Source of the DNA: G020354785 sp964521285 | GTDB taxonomy: Bacteria > Bacteroidota > Bacteroidia > Bacteroidales > UBA10428 | DNA: 64,000 nt | Direction: 5' to 3' | Assembly (NCBI GenBank): GCA_964521285.1 | Contig: CAZFQS010000010.1 | Location: forward strand, 1-64,000 | Part shown: positions 45,355 to 55,692 of the stretch, piece after piece | Layout: each line of letters opens with the position of its first letter | Numbering within the stretch: the first letter of the stretch is position 1 | The notes under the pieces: model-generated | The model's database searches: none | Seen by the model: only the letters and a program-made list of their open reading frames with translations | What the model was told of the DNA's origin: nothing | Program-made: the position numbers and the translations under genes

Positions 45355-48300
45355 ATGCATAAAAAGAAATATATACAGGCAATTATACTTGCTATTATCC
45401 TGGCTATCCTCACCAGTCTGATATTAAAGCAATTGAAATACGGACAGAGAGACGTGGTGAAATTTCAAAGAGTTTTAAATAACAAGTTCAAATATTTGGA
45501 TAAGAAATATTCCGAATTAAAAGAAAACTGGAGAATTACAGACTACAATGAACTTTCAAAGAATGGTATAATCCTGCTTATTTACAGAAATGACAGCCTT
45601 ATTAGCTGGTCAGACAATTCAATATCATTAAGTAATATTTACAGGGAATCTGATTATGAAAATCCGTTTATTTTTATATCTAACAGTTATTATGTTGTTA
45701 AAACCTTCAGGAAGGATAATTATACAGTCATTGGTTTAATATTCATTAAAAGTGAATATCCGTATGAAAATGAATTTTTACAAAATGCCTTTCAAAATTA
45801 CTTTGCTGTTGCCTCATCGGCTGAAATAATAACTGAAGGCGCCAGAGGGTCTAATTCAGTTTACGATTGGAATAACCAGTATTTGTTTACTCTGATTTTT
45901 TATGATGAGCTAAAATATCCGGAACTAACGAGGTACCTGCCACCATTTTTTTACCTGTTAAGTTTTTTGTTTATATTATTATATCTGCATTATTATATCA
46001 ACACTATTAATTCCAGCATAAGGAAAAACTGGGCTATATTTATTGCTGGTCTTGCATTTTTGATTTTCAAAATAGTACAGACTAAATATGAATTTCCGGC
46101 TTCTGTATATAACCTTGAATTATTCGGACCGATACCATTTGCTAACTCCCGGCTTCTGCCGTCCCTGGGTGATCTCCTGGTAAATACTATTTTACTGACT
46201 TTTATTATAGTCAAGTTTAATACTGATTTTTACTTTTCAGAAAACCTGACCAAAAGGAAAAAGTATGGCTCCAATCCTTTACATATTTTTTTGTTTATAG
46301 TGCTGGCAGGGTATTTTGTTTATACTTATTTCTTATTTGATAGTCTTACTTATGATTCCAGCATTTCATTCGAGGCATATAAAGTAACCGGACTGAGTGC
46401 ATACAGTTTTATAGGGTTATTGATTTTCGCTCTTAATCTGGCATCGCTAATTCTGATTATAGATAAAATATTTAAAACAACTGAAGGTAGCTATTCTCTG
46501 GAGAAGCTGTTATTTATCTTTACATTAATTCTGATAACCACAATTATATTATGTTTTGTCCTGGATTTCAGAATAGATGCTTATTCTATACTATTTTTCT
46601 TCCTGATTTTTCTGATAACAGGATTATTAAAATTTAAGAAGATCAATATTTATAAATATTCGTCATTAGTCTTACTTGTATTATTATTTTCTGTATATAC
46701 AGTCTGCATTACTACATATACAATCAGAAACAGGGAAAAGAATGAAATGAGGCTGATGGCTGAGAATTTAGCCACGGAGCATGATCCTGTGGCAGAATAT
46801 TTACTGGAAGGCATTAGTGAAAAAATGAGTTCGGATAAAAGATTAATTGAATTATTGTTTGATTTTGATTACAGCTCCGCTGATATTTACTCATTCTTAC
46901 AAAATAAGTACTTTACAGGTTTCTGGAACAGGTACAATTTTAGATTTGTTGACTGCAGACCTACTGACAGTATTTATTTTGAGATGCCTGAAGAAAGGAG
47001 TTATCCATGCTATGAATTCTTCGGTGAAATAATTAAAGAGAGTGGTATACTTTTACCTGATTCAAAGTTTTATTATCTGGATAACCTGAATGGAAGAATT
47101 AACTATTTAGGTAAAATAGACTATACTTCTCCCGGACCTTTCAGGAGAATTTCTTTGTTTATTGAACTTGAATCAAGGTTAATTTCCCAGGAACTTGGTT
47201 ATCCTGAATTATTGCTGGACAGTAAAGCCGGTAAAAACAGTAATTTAAATGAATTATCCTATGCTAAATACTTTCAGAACAGGCTTATTGCACAATTCGG
47301 AAACTTTCTTTATTCGTTGAAACTTGAGGTATATGGAAAAACAGGGCAAGATTACAGTTTTGTGAATTTTGACGACTTTGACCACTTGATTTACAGGATT
47401 GATAAGGATAACACAATCATCATCAGCCAGCCTTCGATTAAATTTTTTAATTTGCTGGTTTCATTTTCATATGTTTTTGCATTTTATTATCTGCTGGTTG
47501 TGTCATCCTTATTAATCATTAATCTATTAAAGCGTAACTGGAAACTGGAGTTTAATTTTAAAAATAAAATACAGTTTTCAATTATTTCAATTCTTTTTCT
47601 TTCACTCATACTTATTGGGGGCGGCACAATATATTTTAGTATAGAACAGTATAAAAATAAACATGATGATAATCTGCGTGAAAAAATTCAGTCGGTATAT
47701 ATTGAGCTTGATCATAAACTTGCCTATGAAGAAAAACTTACACCTGACTGGGCGGCTGATAAATATGATAATCTTGACCAGTTACTTATAAAATTTTCCG
47801 AAGTATTTTATTCAGATATAAATCTTTATGATCCTAATGGAGATTTACTGGCTACATCACGCCCGGAAATATTTGAAAGAGGATTGCAGGGAGGTAAAAT
47901 GAATCCTGTGGCATATGAAAAGATGGTAGTTGGCAGGCAGGCTGAATTCATACAGAGAGAAAGGATTGGAAAACTGGAATATTTGTCAGCCTATGTACCT
48001 TTTATTAATATTGAAAATAAACTACTTGCATACCTTGATTTACCATATTTTACCAGGGAGAATTTACTCAGGAAGGAAGTGACGACACTGGTCGTGGCAA
48101 TTGTAAATGTTTTTGTGCTGCTGATATTACTGACCATCGCTATTGCTATTCTTATTTCCGACCAGATTACAAAACCTTTGAGACTGGTACAGCAAAAGTT
48201 TGGTGAAATAAAACTGGGAAGGAAATATGAACAGATTCAATATGACAGGAAAGATGAGATAGGTAGCCTGGTTTCTGAATATAACAGAATGGTTCAGGAA

Positions 48301-49023
48301 TTAGCCAGAAGTGTTGATTTACTTGCTAAATCCGAAAGGGAAAGTGCATGGCGTGAAATGGCAAAACAAATAGCACATGAAATAAAGAATCCACTCACAC
48401 CAATGAAGCTGAGTGTTCAGCATTTGCTGCGTTCATGGAAGGATGGAAAAGAAAAATACGGGGAATACATTGATAAGGTAACAAATACTCTGATTGAGCA
48501 AATTGATAATCTATCGGCAATTGCTGGTGAGTTTTCCAGTTTTGCCAAAATGCCCAAGGCTAAAAACCAGAAAATTGACCTTATCCAGAAAATTAAAAAT
48601 ACAGCAGGCCTGTTTACAAACGTTAAAAACATTGACATAAAAACAAATTTTCATAATAATAAAAATGTTATTGTATTTGCTGACAAAGAACAGCTTTCAA
48701 GAGTATTTATTAATTTAATGAAAAATGCGATCCAGTCCATTCCTGAAGACATCCGGGGTAAAATCGAAATAGATTTAATGACAAATAAGGATACAGCATA
48801 TATAAAAATAAAAGATAACGGTAAAGGCATACCTGGTGAACTAAAGGATAAATTATTCATGCCTAATTTTACAACAAAGACAAGTGGTATGGGTTTAGGT
48901 CTTGCAATTGTTAAAAACATTGTTGAAAATTGTAATGGCAAAATTGATTTTGAAACAGAATTGGGTAAGGGGACAACATTTATTATAGAGTTACCACTAT
49001 ATAAGGAAGGCGATATTTTATAA
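45355..49023 (+). CDS. Large NtrY-like sensor histidine kinase
   Basis: 1222 residues from the ATG at 45355 (a TTG nine bases earlier is less likely). After an N-terminal helix (AIILAIILAILTSLILKQL) come a sensor region, a block of about eight helices at 200-460, a long extracytoplasmic section, further helices near 700-770 and a second sensor region. A HAMP domain (QITKPLRLVQQKFGEIKLG) leads into the DHp helix AHEIKNPLTPMKLSVQHLLR, with the phosphorylated His near residue 1008, and the HATPase domain (NLMKNAIQSIP, DNGKGIPGELKDKLF, TSGMGLGLAIVKN). The NPLTPMKLSVQHL text is NtrY-like. No response regulator is adjacent; the signal is unknown, envelope-related at a guess. Confidence 0.9.
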   Translation: MHKKKYIQAIILAIILAILTSLILKQLKYGQRDVVKFQRVLNNKFKYLDKKYSELKENWRITDYNELSKNGIILLIYRNDSLISWSDNSISLSNIYRESDYENPFIFISNSYYVVKTFRKDNYTVIGLIFIKSEYPYENEFLQNAFQNYFAVASSAEIITEGARGSNSVYDWNNQYLFTLIFYDELKYPELTRYLPPFFYLLSFLFILLYLHYYINTINSSIRKNWAIFIAGLAFLIFKIVQTKYEFPASVYNLELFGPIPFANSRLLPSLGDLLVNTILLTFIIVKFNTDFYFSENLTKRKKYGSNPLHIFLFIVLAGYFVYTYFLFDSLTYDSSISFEAYKVTGLSAYSFIGLLIFALNLASLILIIDKIFKTTEGSYSLEKLLFIFTLILITTIILCFVLDFRIDAYSILFFFLIFLITGLLKFKKINIYKYSSLVLLVLLFSVYTVCITTYTIRNREKNEMRLMAENLATEHDPVAEYLLEGISEKMSSDKRLIELLFDFDYSSADIYSFLQNKYFTGFWNRYNFRFVDCRPTDSIYFEMPEERSYPCYEFFGEIIKESGILLPDSKFYYLDNLNGRINYLGKIDYTSPGPFRRISLFIELESRLISQELGYPELLLDSKAGKNSNLNELSYAKYFQNRLIAQFGNFLYSLKLEVYGKTGQDYSFVNFDDFDHLIYRIDKDNTIIISQPSIKFFNLLVSFSYVFAFYYLLVVSSLLIINLLKRNWKLEFNFKNKIQFSIISILFLSLILIGGGTIYFSIEQYKNKHDDNLREKIQSVYIELDHKLAYEEKLTPDWAADKYDNLDQLLIKFSEVFYSDINLYDPNGDLLATSRPEIFERGLQGGKMNPVAYEKMVVGRQAEFIQRERIGKLEYLSAYVPFINIENKLLAYLDLPYFTRENLLRKEVTTLVVAIVNVFVLLILLTIAIAILISDQITKPLRLVQQKFGEIKLGRKYEQIQYDRKDEIGSLVSEYNRMVQELARSVDLLAKSERESAWREMAKQIAHEIKNPLTPMKLSVQHLLRSWKDGKEKYGEYIDKVTNTLIEQIDNLSAIAGEFSSFAKMPKAKNQKIDLIQKIKNTAGLFTNVKNIDIKTNFHNNKNVIVFADKEQLSRVFINLMKNAIQSIPEDIRGKIEIDLMTNKDTAYIKIKDNGKGIPGELKDKLFMPNFTTKTSGMGLGLAIVKNIVENCNGKIDFETELGKGTTFIIELPLYKEGDIL

Positions 49024-49120
49024 ATTATTATTATAGGTGCAGGCGAAAGAAAGTAATAAGACATTGTGCTACAAGCGTTTTGTTGAAATCTTTATTATAT
49101 TTCGAATAAATTATTTTTTT

Positions 49121-49128
49121 TATCTTTG
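49121..49128 (+). promoter_or_regulatory. -7 box upstream of the T9SS cargo gene
   Basis: TATCTTTG is an exact TAnnTTTG match 40 bases before the TTG start at 49161. The -33 position holds only a poor TTTC. It may start transcription of the block 49161-59853. Confidence 0.45.
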
Positions 49129-49160
49129 ATTATTGTTAATAAAATAACAGCTCACTCCTA

Positions 49161-52100
49161 TTGAAAAGAGCAATTCTGATACCGATTTTATTTGCAGTTT
49201 GTATTCCCTTATTTGCTCAGCAGATAGGTGGTGTGGTTAATTACTACCTTGAAGTTGACTCTGTCTTTAATGATACAATAAGGGTAACAAGCGATCCCAC
49301 TGTTAATTTTACAGTGGGGGATTTTGTTATATTAATTCAGATGACAGGTGCCACAATCCTTGAAGGGCCAAATCATCCAAGGTACCATGCACTAGGACTT
49401 GATCAGCGAAGAAATTGCGGCAAATATGAGTTCTTACAGATTGAAGATATAATTACTCCTGAAAATTATATAGTATTTACTTCATATTTATTAAATGATT
49501 ATAATAATGATGAGAAGATACAGCTTGTAAAGGTGATAATCGGTGACAAACTAACTGTATTTGATAATGTTGAAGCTGACCCCTGGGATGGATCAAAGGG
49601 GGGAATAGTAGCATTAATGGCATTTGATGAACTTATTTTGGAGGCTAATATAAATGTTAACAGCCAGGGTTTCAGGGGAGCTGTCCCTGAAGATTATTAT
49701 ACCGGTGGATGCAGATATAATGATGTTTTATGGGATACCTGTTACTTTGGTTCAAATCAGTTAAACAGGGCCGGTGACAAAGGTGAGGGAATAATTACCA
49801 ATAGTTTTTTATTAACTAAAGGAGCAGGTCACGCATTAAACGGAGGAGGGGGAGGAAACGGCAAGTATTCAGGGGGAGCCGGGGGAAGTAGCTACGGATA
49901 TGGAGGCGATGGTGGTCATCAGGTTCAATCCTGTGGCTCGATACCGCATCTGGTATATGCCCAGGGGGGATTTACAGCAAATGAGTTTTATGCAAATAAC
50001 AGAATAATCTTTGGAGGTGGCGGGGGGGCAGGAACTATGAATACCGATTCCTCCCGTATTGGATCATCTGGTGGAAATGGCGGGGGTATAGTCTTTATTC
50101 TTGCAAACAAATTAACAGGTAATAGCAATTCAATATCAGCTAACGGGCAAAGTGTTGTAGGTATAGTCAACGCAAGTGGTGGTGGTGGAGGCGGAGGAGG
50201 CGCCATAGTTATAGATGTTCCAAATAGTGATGGTAATGTGTCTCTTCGTGTCAAAGGAGGGAACGGAGGAAGTACAGGTGCTAACTGCACAGGTTCAGGC
50301 GGTGGCGGAGGAGGCGGTGTTATAATGTATTCTGGTACTGCTATATCTGCGAATTTTATTGATACATCATTTGGTGCTGCGGGAAATATTGTGAACTGCC
50401 TGGAAATGAGAGGTTCCGGTGGGGGACGAGGTGCAAAAATTCCTGGTTTGGTCTTGCCTTTAAACGGGTTTCTGTTTAATATTATTTACGGTACTGACAC
50501 AGTTTGTAAAGGCCAGGTCCCGAATACCATTACAGGCAGCCAGCCCAAAGGCGGAAATGGCAATTATTCCTATGAGTGGCTTCAAAGTACGGACTTGTCA
50601 GCCTGGAAAGAGGCTGAAGGGAGTTTTGATCTCCTTTCATTATTACCTGACCCCTTGGATATTACTACTTATTATAGAAGGATTGTATCCTCAGTAAACC
50701 TCATTAATGATTCGACAATTATAGATTCAAGTAAAATAATTGAAATATTTGTTTATTCTTCAATAAATAACAATAACCTGTTTGTGACGGATACTATATG
50801 TAAAAATGTTATCCCTGCGCAATTAACAGGAGGAACACTATCGGGAGGCAGTGGTATATATGATTATAAATGGGAAAGAAGCAATAATATGGCTACGTGG
50901 AACGAGGTATCTACTGCTCCGGCGTTTAATGAAGGCCCGCTGTCAGAGACAAAATATTACAGACGAATTGTTGGTTCAGAAGAAGTATGTACCGATACAA
51001 GCGAAATAGATACAATTACTGTTCTGGAATCAATTACCGGCAATGACTTTATATCTGACACTACAATTTGTGAGGATTATGATGCAGGGATATTAATTCC
51101 TACACCACCATCAAATGGTGATGGAACTTACTCATATGAATGGCAGAAAAGTGAAAATTCAGGACAGTCATGGGATGTATTAGCTTATACCGATCCTGAA
51201 ATTTCTCCGGGGCCCCTGACCGATACCACTTTATTCAGAAGGATTGTTTTTTCAGGAAATGATAATGCATGTTCTGATACCTCCAACAGCAGGGAAGTAT
51301 CAGTTTTACCTTCCATTGGTTCCAATACAATTTTCACAGACTCAGTAAAATATTGTGCAGGAGACATACCTAATACGATTAACGGTTCATCACCAACCGG
51401 AGGAGCTGGCAGTTATAGTTACCTATGGCTTGGAATGACTGCTTCCGAATGGATAGAAATACAGGATGAAACAGGGATTAATTATTCACCTTCAAATATT
51501 TTTGAAACTAACACTTCAGTTACGAGGGTAGTATTTTCAGGTATAAATAATGCCTGTAAGGATACCGCAACCCCGGTAATAATTCAGGTAGTACCATATA
51601 TAATCAATGTACTGGGACTTGATGATCAGTCAATTTGTGAAAATAATACTCCTGCTGAGTTAATTGTATCACCTGCAACGGGAGGCTCAGAAAGTTACAG
51701 CTATGAATGGTTGTTGAAGGAAGAGGGTTCAGCAACCTGGAATCCTGCTCCCGGAACAAATAATAATGTGTCATATTCACCCGGACCTTTGTCAGTTTCC
51801 ACTTCTTATGTAAGAAAAGTAAATTCAGATATATGCAGTGATATTAGTGATACTATAATGGTTATAGTCTATGAATTAATAAGAAGTAATTTTGTTATTG
51901 GTGATACTGTTAAGTATAGCTGCTTTAACGTCAGCAAATTATTAGAAGGGTCACTACCTCAGGGAGGTAATACCGGTGATTACGGATATGAATGGGAAAC
52001 CAGTAATGATTTGTTAAGCTGGACATCAGCAGCAGGAATAATTCCTAATGATCAGCAGAATTTTCAGACTGCAGCACTTGCAGACAGTTCATACTTCAGA

Positions 52101-53219
52101 AGAATTGTATTTTCTACGGCAATAAATAAAGAATGCGCTGATACTGCAAATCATGTTAAGGTTTTGATTAATGAGCTCCCCACAGCTGATATTATATCAT
52201 CCCGGGATACTGTTTGTGCAGGAAACAGTATTTATGTGAAATTTAATGTGGATGGTGTTCACGGACCATGGGATGTTACGATAGGGACTGACACTGAAAA
52301 TGAAACAAAACTGGATATTACTTCAAATTTTGATTCAATTCCCATAATATTAAGCTCATCCGGTATCATAAGGTTAATTTCAGTAGCAGATGACAGTACC
52401 TGCCTTGCTGATACCTCTCTCAGCAGTGGGTTGGTAAATGCCGTAATATATGATAATCCTCAGGCAAATGCAGGGCAGGATATTGAAGTATGCGGGAAAA
52501 CTGCTACTTTAAATGCTGTCAGAAGCATTAATAATTCAACAGGCCTGTGGGAGACTAATAATGCTACTTTTGGCCAGCACGGTAATCCTAATACAACTAT
52601 AACAGCAGATGACTATGGAACATATACTTTAACATGGACTGAAACAAACTGGAAATGTGTTGATTCAGATAATACGCAGATTATATTTTACCAGAAGCCG
52701 GACGCAGCTGAGGCTGGTGATGATCAGATCCTTGAATTCAAATTCAATACTGAATTAAATGCATTAACCCCGACTATAGGATATGGTACCTGGAGTATCT
52801 CTTCAGGAAGCGGCACTTTTGATAATGACACACTGCCAAATACAGTTGTAAGAGATCTGGATTATGAAAATGTGTTAAAATGGACTGTTCAAAATGGAGT
52901 CTGTGAGGCTGTATCAGATAGTATTAATATAAAAGTAAATTCGCTTAAGGTAATGAAAGGATTTTCACCTAATGGAGACGGAATAAATGATGAATTCTTA
53001 ATAGAAATAGAAAATGCCGAAAGGGTTGAAATATTAATATTCGACCGCCAGGGCCATATTATTCTTAAATCAGATAATTATAGTGAAGGTAACTTCTGGG
53101 ATGGGACAAATAAGAATAATAAGGATTTACCTGAAGGAACATATTTTTATATTTTGAAGGCAAAAGTTGAGGGTAAGGATGAAGTGATGATTAAAAGTTA
53201 TATTGAATTATTGAGATAA
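49161..53219 (+). CDS. Giant secreted protein with T9SS type B sorting domain
   Basis: 1352 residues. TTG start gives the signal peptide KRAILIPILFAVCIPLFAQ. Residues about 220-430 are glycine-rich with many G5-G8 runs. From about 445 to 1010 there are six Ig-like repeats of about 90 residues, each with G-G-x-G-x-Y-x-Y-x-W, a W, PGPL/TxYxRRIV and a C-x-D-T motif, followed by a further Ig-like section. The last about 85 residues form the gliding motility-associated C-terminal domain (VMKGFSPNGDGINDEF, VEILIFDRQGHII, LPEGTYFYILKA), the type B signal that directs proteins through the type IX secretion system and onto or off the cell surface. Probably an adhesin-like surface protein. The SprF partner follows at once. 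Confidence 0.9.
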   Translation: MKRAILIPILFAVCIPLFAQQIGGVVNYYLEVDSVFNDTIRVTSDPTVNFTVGDFVILIQMTGATILEGPNHPRYHALGLDQRRNCGKYEFLQIEDIITPENYIVFTSYLLNDYNNDEKIQLVKVIIGDKLTVFDNVEADPWDGSKGGIVALMAFDELILEANINVNSQGFRGAVPEDYYTGGCRYNDVLWDTCYFGSNQLNRAGDKGEGIITNSFLLTKGAGHALNGGGGGNGKYSGGAGGSSYGYGGDGGHQVQSCGSIPHLVYAQGGFTANEFYANNRIIFGGGGGAGTMNTDSSRIGSSGGNGGGIVFILANKLTGNSNSISANGQSVVGIVNASGGGGGGGGAIVIDVPNSDGNVSLRVKGGNGGSTGANCTGSGGGGGGGVIMYSGTAISANFIDTSFGAAGNIVNCLEMRGSGGGRGAKIPGLVLPLNGFLFNIIYGTDTVCKGQVPNTITGSQPKGGNGNYSYEWLQSTDLSAWKEAEGSFDLLSLLPDPLDITTYYRRIVSSVNLINDSTIIDSSKIIEIFVYSSINNNNLFVTDTICKNVIPAQLTGGTLSGGSGIYDYKWERSNNMATWNEVSTAPAFNEGPLSETKYYRRIVGSEEVCTDTSEIDTITVLESITGNDFISDTTICEDYDAGILIPTPPSNGDGTYSYEWQKSENSGQSWDVLAYTDPEISPGPLTDTTLFRRIVFSGNDNACSDTSNSREVSVLPSIGSNTIFTDSVKYCAGDIPNTINGSSPTGGAGSYSYLWLGMTASEWIEIQDETGINYSPSNIFETNTSVTRVVFSGINNACKDTATPVIIQVVPYIINVLGLDDQSICENNTPAELIVSPATGGSESYSYEWLLKEEGSATWNPAPGTNNNVSYSPGPLSVSTSYVRKVNSDICSDISDTIMVIVYELIRSNFVIGDTVKYSCFNVSKLLEGSLPQGGNTGDYGYEWETSNDLLSWTSAAGIIPNDQQNFQTAALADSSYFRRIVFSTAINKECADTANHVKVLINELPTADIISSRDTVCAGNSIYVKFNVDGVHGPWDVTIGTDTENETKLDITSNFDSIPIILSSSGIIRLISVADDSTCLADTSLSSGLVNAVIYDNPQANAGQDIEVCGKTATLNAVRSINNSTGLWETNNATFGQHGNPNTTITADDYGTYTLTWTETNWKCVDSDNTQIIFYQKPDAAEAGDDQILEFKFNTELNALTPTIGYGTWSISSGSGTFDNDTLPNTVVRDLDYENVLKWTVQNGVCEAVSDSINIKVNSLKVMKGFSPNGDGINDEFLIEIENAERVEILIFDRQGHIILKSDNYSEGNFWDGTNKNNKDLPEGTYFYILKAKVEGKDEVMIKSYIELLR

Positions 53220-54122
53220 ATGAAATATATTCTATATATAGCCTTAGTATTAGCTGCAATAAATGTTTCAGGACAGGACAGATCTGTATTGTATAGCCAG
53301 TATCTCTATAATAAAGTCACTGTTAATCCGGCATTTACCGGTGATAATGATGTATTTACCGTTTGTATTTCCACAAGAAATCAGTGGATAGGACATGAAG
53401 GAGCTCCCAGTACACAGACTTTAAGCTCCCATGTCCCGTTAAAGAATACAAAGATCGCATTGGGATTATTACTGTCACATGAAACAATAGGAGCAAGAAA
53501 CTATACAAGCACTTTTTTTAACTATGCCTACAGGATTAATTTATCCTACGGGAAAATTGCCATGGGATTAAGGGGAGGTATTATATCAGGTAATTTAGAT
53601 ATTGCAGATATGTCTGAAGACCCTGTTTATAACAACGAAAAGTCAAATTATTTATTGCCAAATTTCGGAATAGGTGGTTATTATTATACGAACAAACTGT
53701 TTATAGGATTGTCAATTCCATTATTACTTGGCTATAAAAATGGCGAAAATGCAAGATTAAAACCTTATCATAGTCTAAGGTCATATAGCTATTATATTAT
53801 TTCCGGTTATACATTTGTGCTTAGCGGCAACTGGAAAATTCAGCCCACATTTCTGTTTAATTATGAAATGAGCCTTTCCTATAATTTAGATATCAACCTG
53901 AATGCAATATACAGGAATATTATAAGAGGAGGGATAACTTACAGAACAAACCGTTCACTTGTTTTTTTATTTGACTATAAATTTACATATCAGTTTAGAG
54001 CCGGTTTTGCATATGATTATGGTTTTGGTGAAATAAACAGATATAATCATAGTGCATTTGAATTATTTTTGCAATATGAATTTGGATATAAAGTAGAAGT
54101 ACCCAGTTTAAGAGATTTTTAA
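53220..54122 (+). CDS. PorP/SprF-family T9SS outer-membrane protein
   Basis: 300 residues: signal peptide (YILYIALVLAAINVSG), then QDRSVLYSQYLYNKVTVNPAFTG (in parts), the family signature with the Y-x-x-N-P-A-F-x-G core, followed by barrel strands ending in FELFLQYEFGYKVE. SprF is needed to export SprB in Flavobacterium, and PorP/SprF genes are often paired with type B cargo. It starts directly after the cargo stop (no gap), so it is very likely the dedicated partner of the 49161 protein. Confidence 0.92.
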   Translation: MKYILYIALVLAAINVSGQDRSVLYSQYLYNKVTVNPAFTGDNDVFTVCISTRNQWIGHEGAPSTQTLSSHVPLKNTKIALGLLLSHETIGARNYTSTFFNYAYRINLSYGKIAMGLRGGIISGNLDIADMSEDPVYNNEKSNYLLPNFGIGGYYYTNKLFIGLSIPLLLGYKNGENARLKPYHSLRSYSYYIISGYTFVLSGNWKIQPTFLFNYEMSLSYNLDINLNAIYRNIIRGGITYRTNRSLVFLFDYKFTYQFRAGFAYDYGFGEINRYNHSAFELFLQYEFGYKVEVPSLRDF

Positions 54123-54126
54123 AATT

Positions 54127-55578
54127 ATGAGATATATATTAAAAATAACGGTCATTATTCTTTTTATTCTTATTAATAATTTGTTTGTTTTAAAGAGTCA
54201 AAGGTCTTTTCAGATAAAGAAATTACCTTTTAATACAGATGAATATGCTGAATATGCACCTTCATATTACAGAGATGGAATTGCATTTTGTTCGAACAGA
54301 AAAACTGAAGTTTTAACTGTAACAACTACTCAAACCGGTGAATACCTGTTAAATTTATACTGGGCAGAACCTAAAACAGAAAGAAAATGGGAAGAGGCCA
54401 AATTATTTTCAAGGGAACTCACCAGCAGATTAGTTGCCGGTCCTATGACAACCGATAGTACAGAAACAACCTTATTTTTCACAAGAACCAGGAATATTAT
54501 CAGAAGAACTGCTGAGGATACAACAGAGGAAAACTTCTTTGGAATATATCTGGCTGACCTTTCAGAAAATAAGGAATGGACTAATATAAGGCCGTGGGAG
54601 CATAACCCGGATTCATTCCATTGTGGTTATCCTTTTTTGAGCAAAGATGGAAAGGTTTTGTTTTTTAGTTCAAATAAACCAGGAGGTTATGGCAGGTATG
54701 ATATTTATACTTCTGAGATGGATAATAACGGCAACTGGAAAGAACCTGAAAATATTGGTAATATTATTAATACAGGGGGAAGTGAAGTTTATCCTTTTTA
54801 TCATGAGAGCGGGAGATTATATTTTTCATCAGACGGTCATGGAGGGAGAGGGAGAATGGATTTATTTTATTCTGACTACGTTGATGGTGAGTGGAAAGAA
54901 CCTGTAAATTTACCCTCCCCTTTAAATACCAGGTATAACGATTTCGCACTAATAATAAATACGACTCTTGATACCGGCTATCTTTCGTCTGACAGATACG
55001 GGACCGATGATATTATAAGTTTTTCTTCAGGATTACCAATCTTCTCAGATTGTGAGATGCAGCGTGAAGACAGCTATTGCTATGAAGTTTATGAAACAGG
55101 AACCATTGATCTTGATACAACTACCTTTGAGTATGAGTGGGACCTGGGTGACGGGACAAAAATAAGAAGCCTCTCCGCCTATCATTGCTTTGGGGGGCCC
55201 GGAACATATATAATTAAATTAAATGTTATAGATACACTTACAGGTGACATATATTATGAAGAGGCAAGATACATGCTCCCGGTAGAAAGAATAGAGCAGC
55301 CATACATAACTGTAGTCGACACTGGTATAATTAATGAAGAATTAAGAATGGATGCTTTGCAGACTAATCTGAAGGATTTTCAGATTGATGGTTATTACTG
55401 GGATTTTGGTGATGGGATAAGAACATCAAATTCTATTGTCAGGCATTCGTACAGAAGGCCGGGAGAATATTCTATTCAGCTGGGGGTTACTTCTTCTGAA
55501 AGCCAGGTTGATGAAACTACTCTACCTGCAAAAAAATGCGTTACAAAGAATATTGTAATATTGAGAAGAAGAAATTAA
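54127..55578 (+). CDS. PD40 propeller / PKD-domain exported protein
   Basis: 483 residues. After a signal peptide come PD40 (WD40-like) repeats, with F-x-S-N/D-x-G-GxGRxD motifs: YPFLSKDGKVLFFSSNKPGG and YPFYHESGRLYFSSDGHGG. Two PKD domains follow (FEYEWDLGDGTK...GGPGTYIIKL and YYWDFGDGIRTS...RRPGEYSIQLGV). The layout recalls T9SS-associated PorE/SprE-like proteins, but it lacks the C-terminal OmpA peptidoglycan-binding domain and ends in KKCVTKNIVILRRRN. It sits 4 bases after the SprF gene, so a role with that complex is likely, its detail unknown. Confidence 0.82.
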   Translation: MRYILKITVIILFILINNLFVLKSQRSFQIKKLPFNTDEYAEYAPSYYRDGIAFCSNRKTEVLTVTTTQTGEYLLNLYWAEPKTERKWEEAKLFSRELTSRLVAGPMTTDSTETTLFFTRTRNIIRRTAEDTTEENFFGIYLADLSENKEWTNIRPWEHNPDSFHCGYPFLSKDGKVLFFSSNKPGGYGRYDIYTSEMDNNGNWKEPENIGNIINTGGSEVYPFYHESGRLYFSSDGHGGRGRMDLFYSDYVDGEWKEPVNLPSPLNTRYNDFALIINTTLDTGYLSSDRYGTDDIISFSSGLPIFSDCEMQREDSYCYEVYETGTIDLDTTTFEYEWDLGDGTKIRSLSAYHCFGGPGTYIIKLNVIDTLTGDIYYEEARYMLPVERIEQPYITVVDTGIINEELRMDALQTNLKDFQIDGYYWDFGDGIRTSNSIVRHSYRRPGEYSIQLGVTSSESQVDETTLPAKKCVTKNIVILRRRN

Positions 55579-55692
55579 TAAAATATCCATTTAAGTGAAT
55601 AAACTTTTGATAATTTGTTGTTACAAAAAAATGAAATAATATATATTTACTATTTTAGTTATTAATATATATAATTATCTGATATATAAATA

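Noticed and set aside
49988..50290. 100-codon proline-rich frame on the minus strand
   Set aside because: It is the mirror of the glycine-rich coding sequence of the T9SS cargo gene (GGN read backward gives proline), not a gene.
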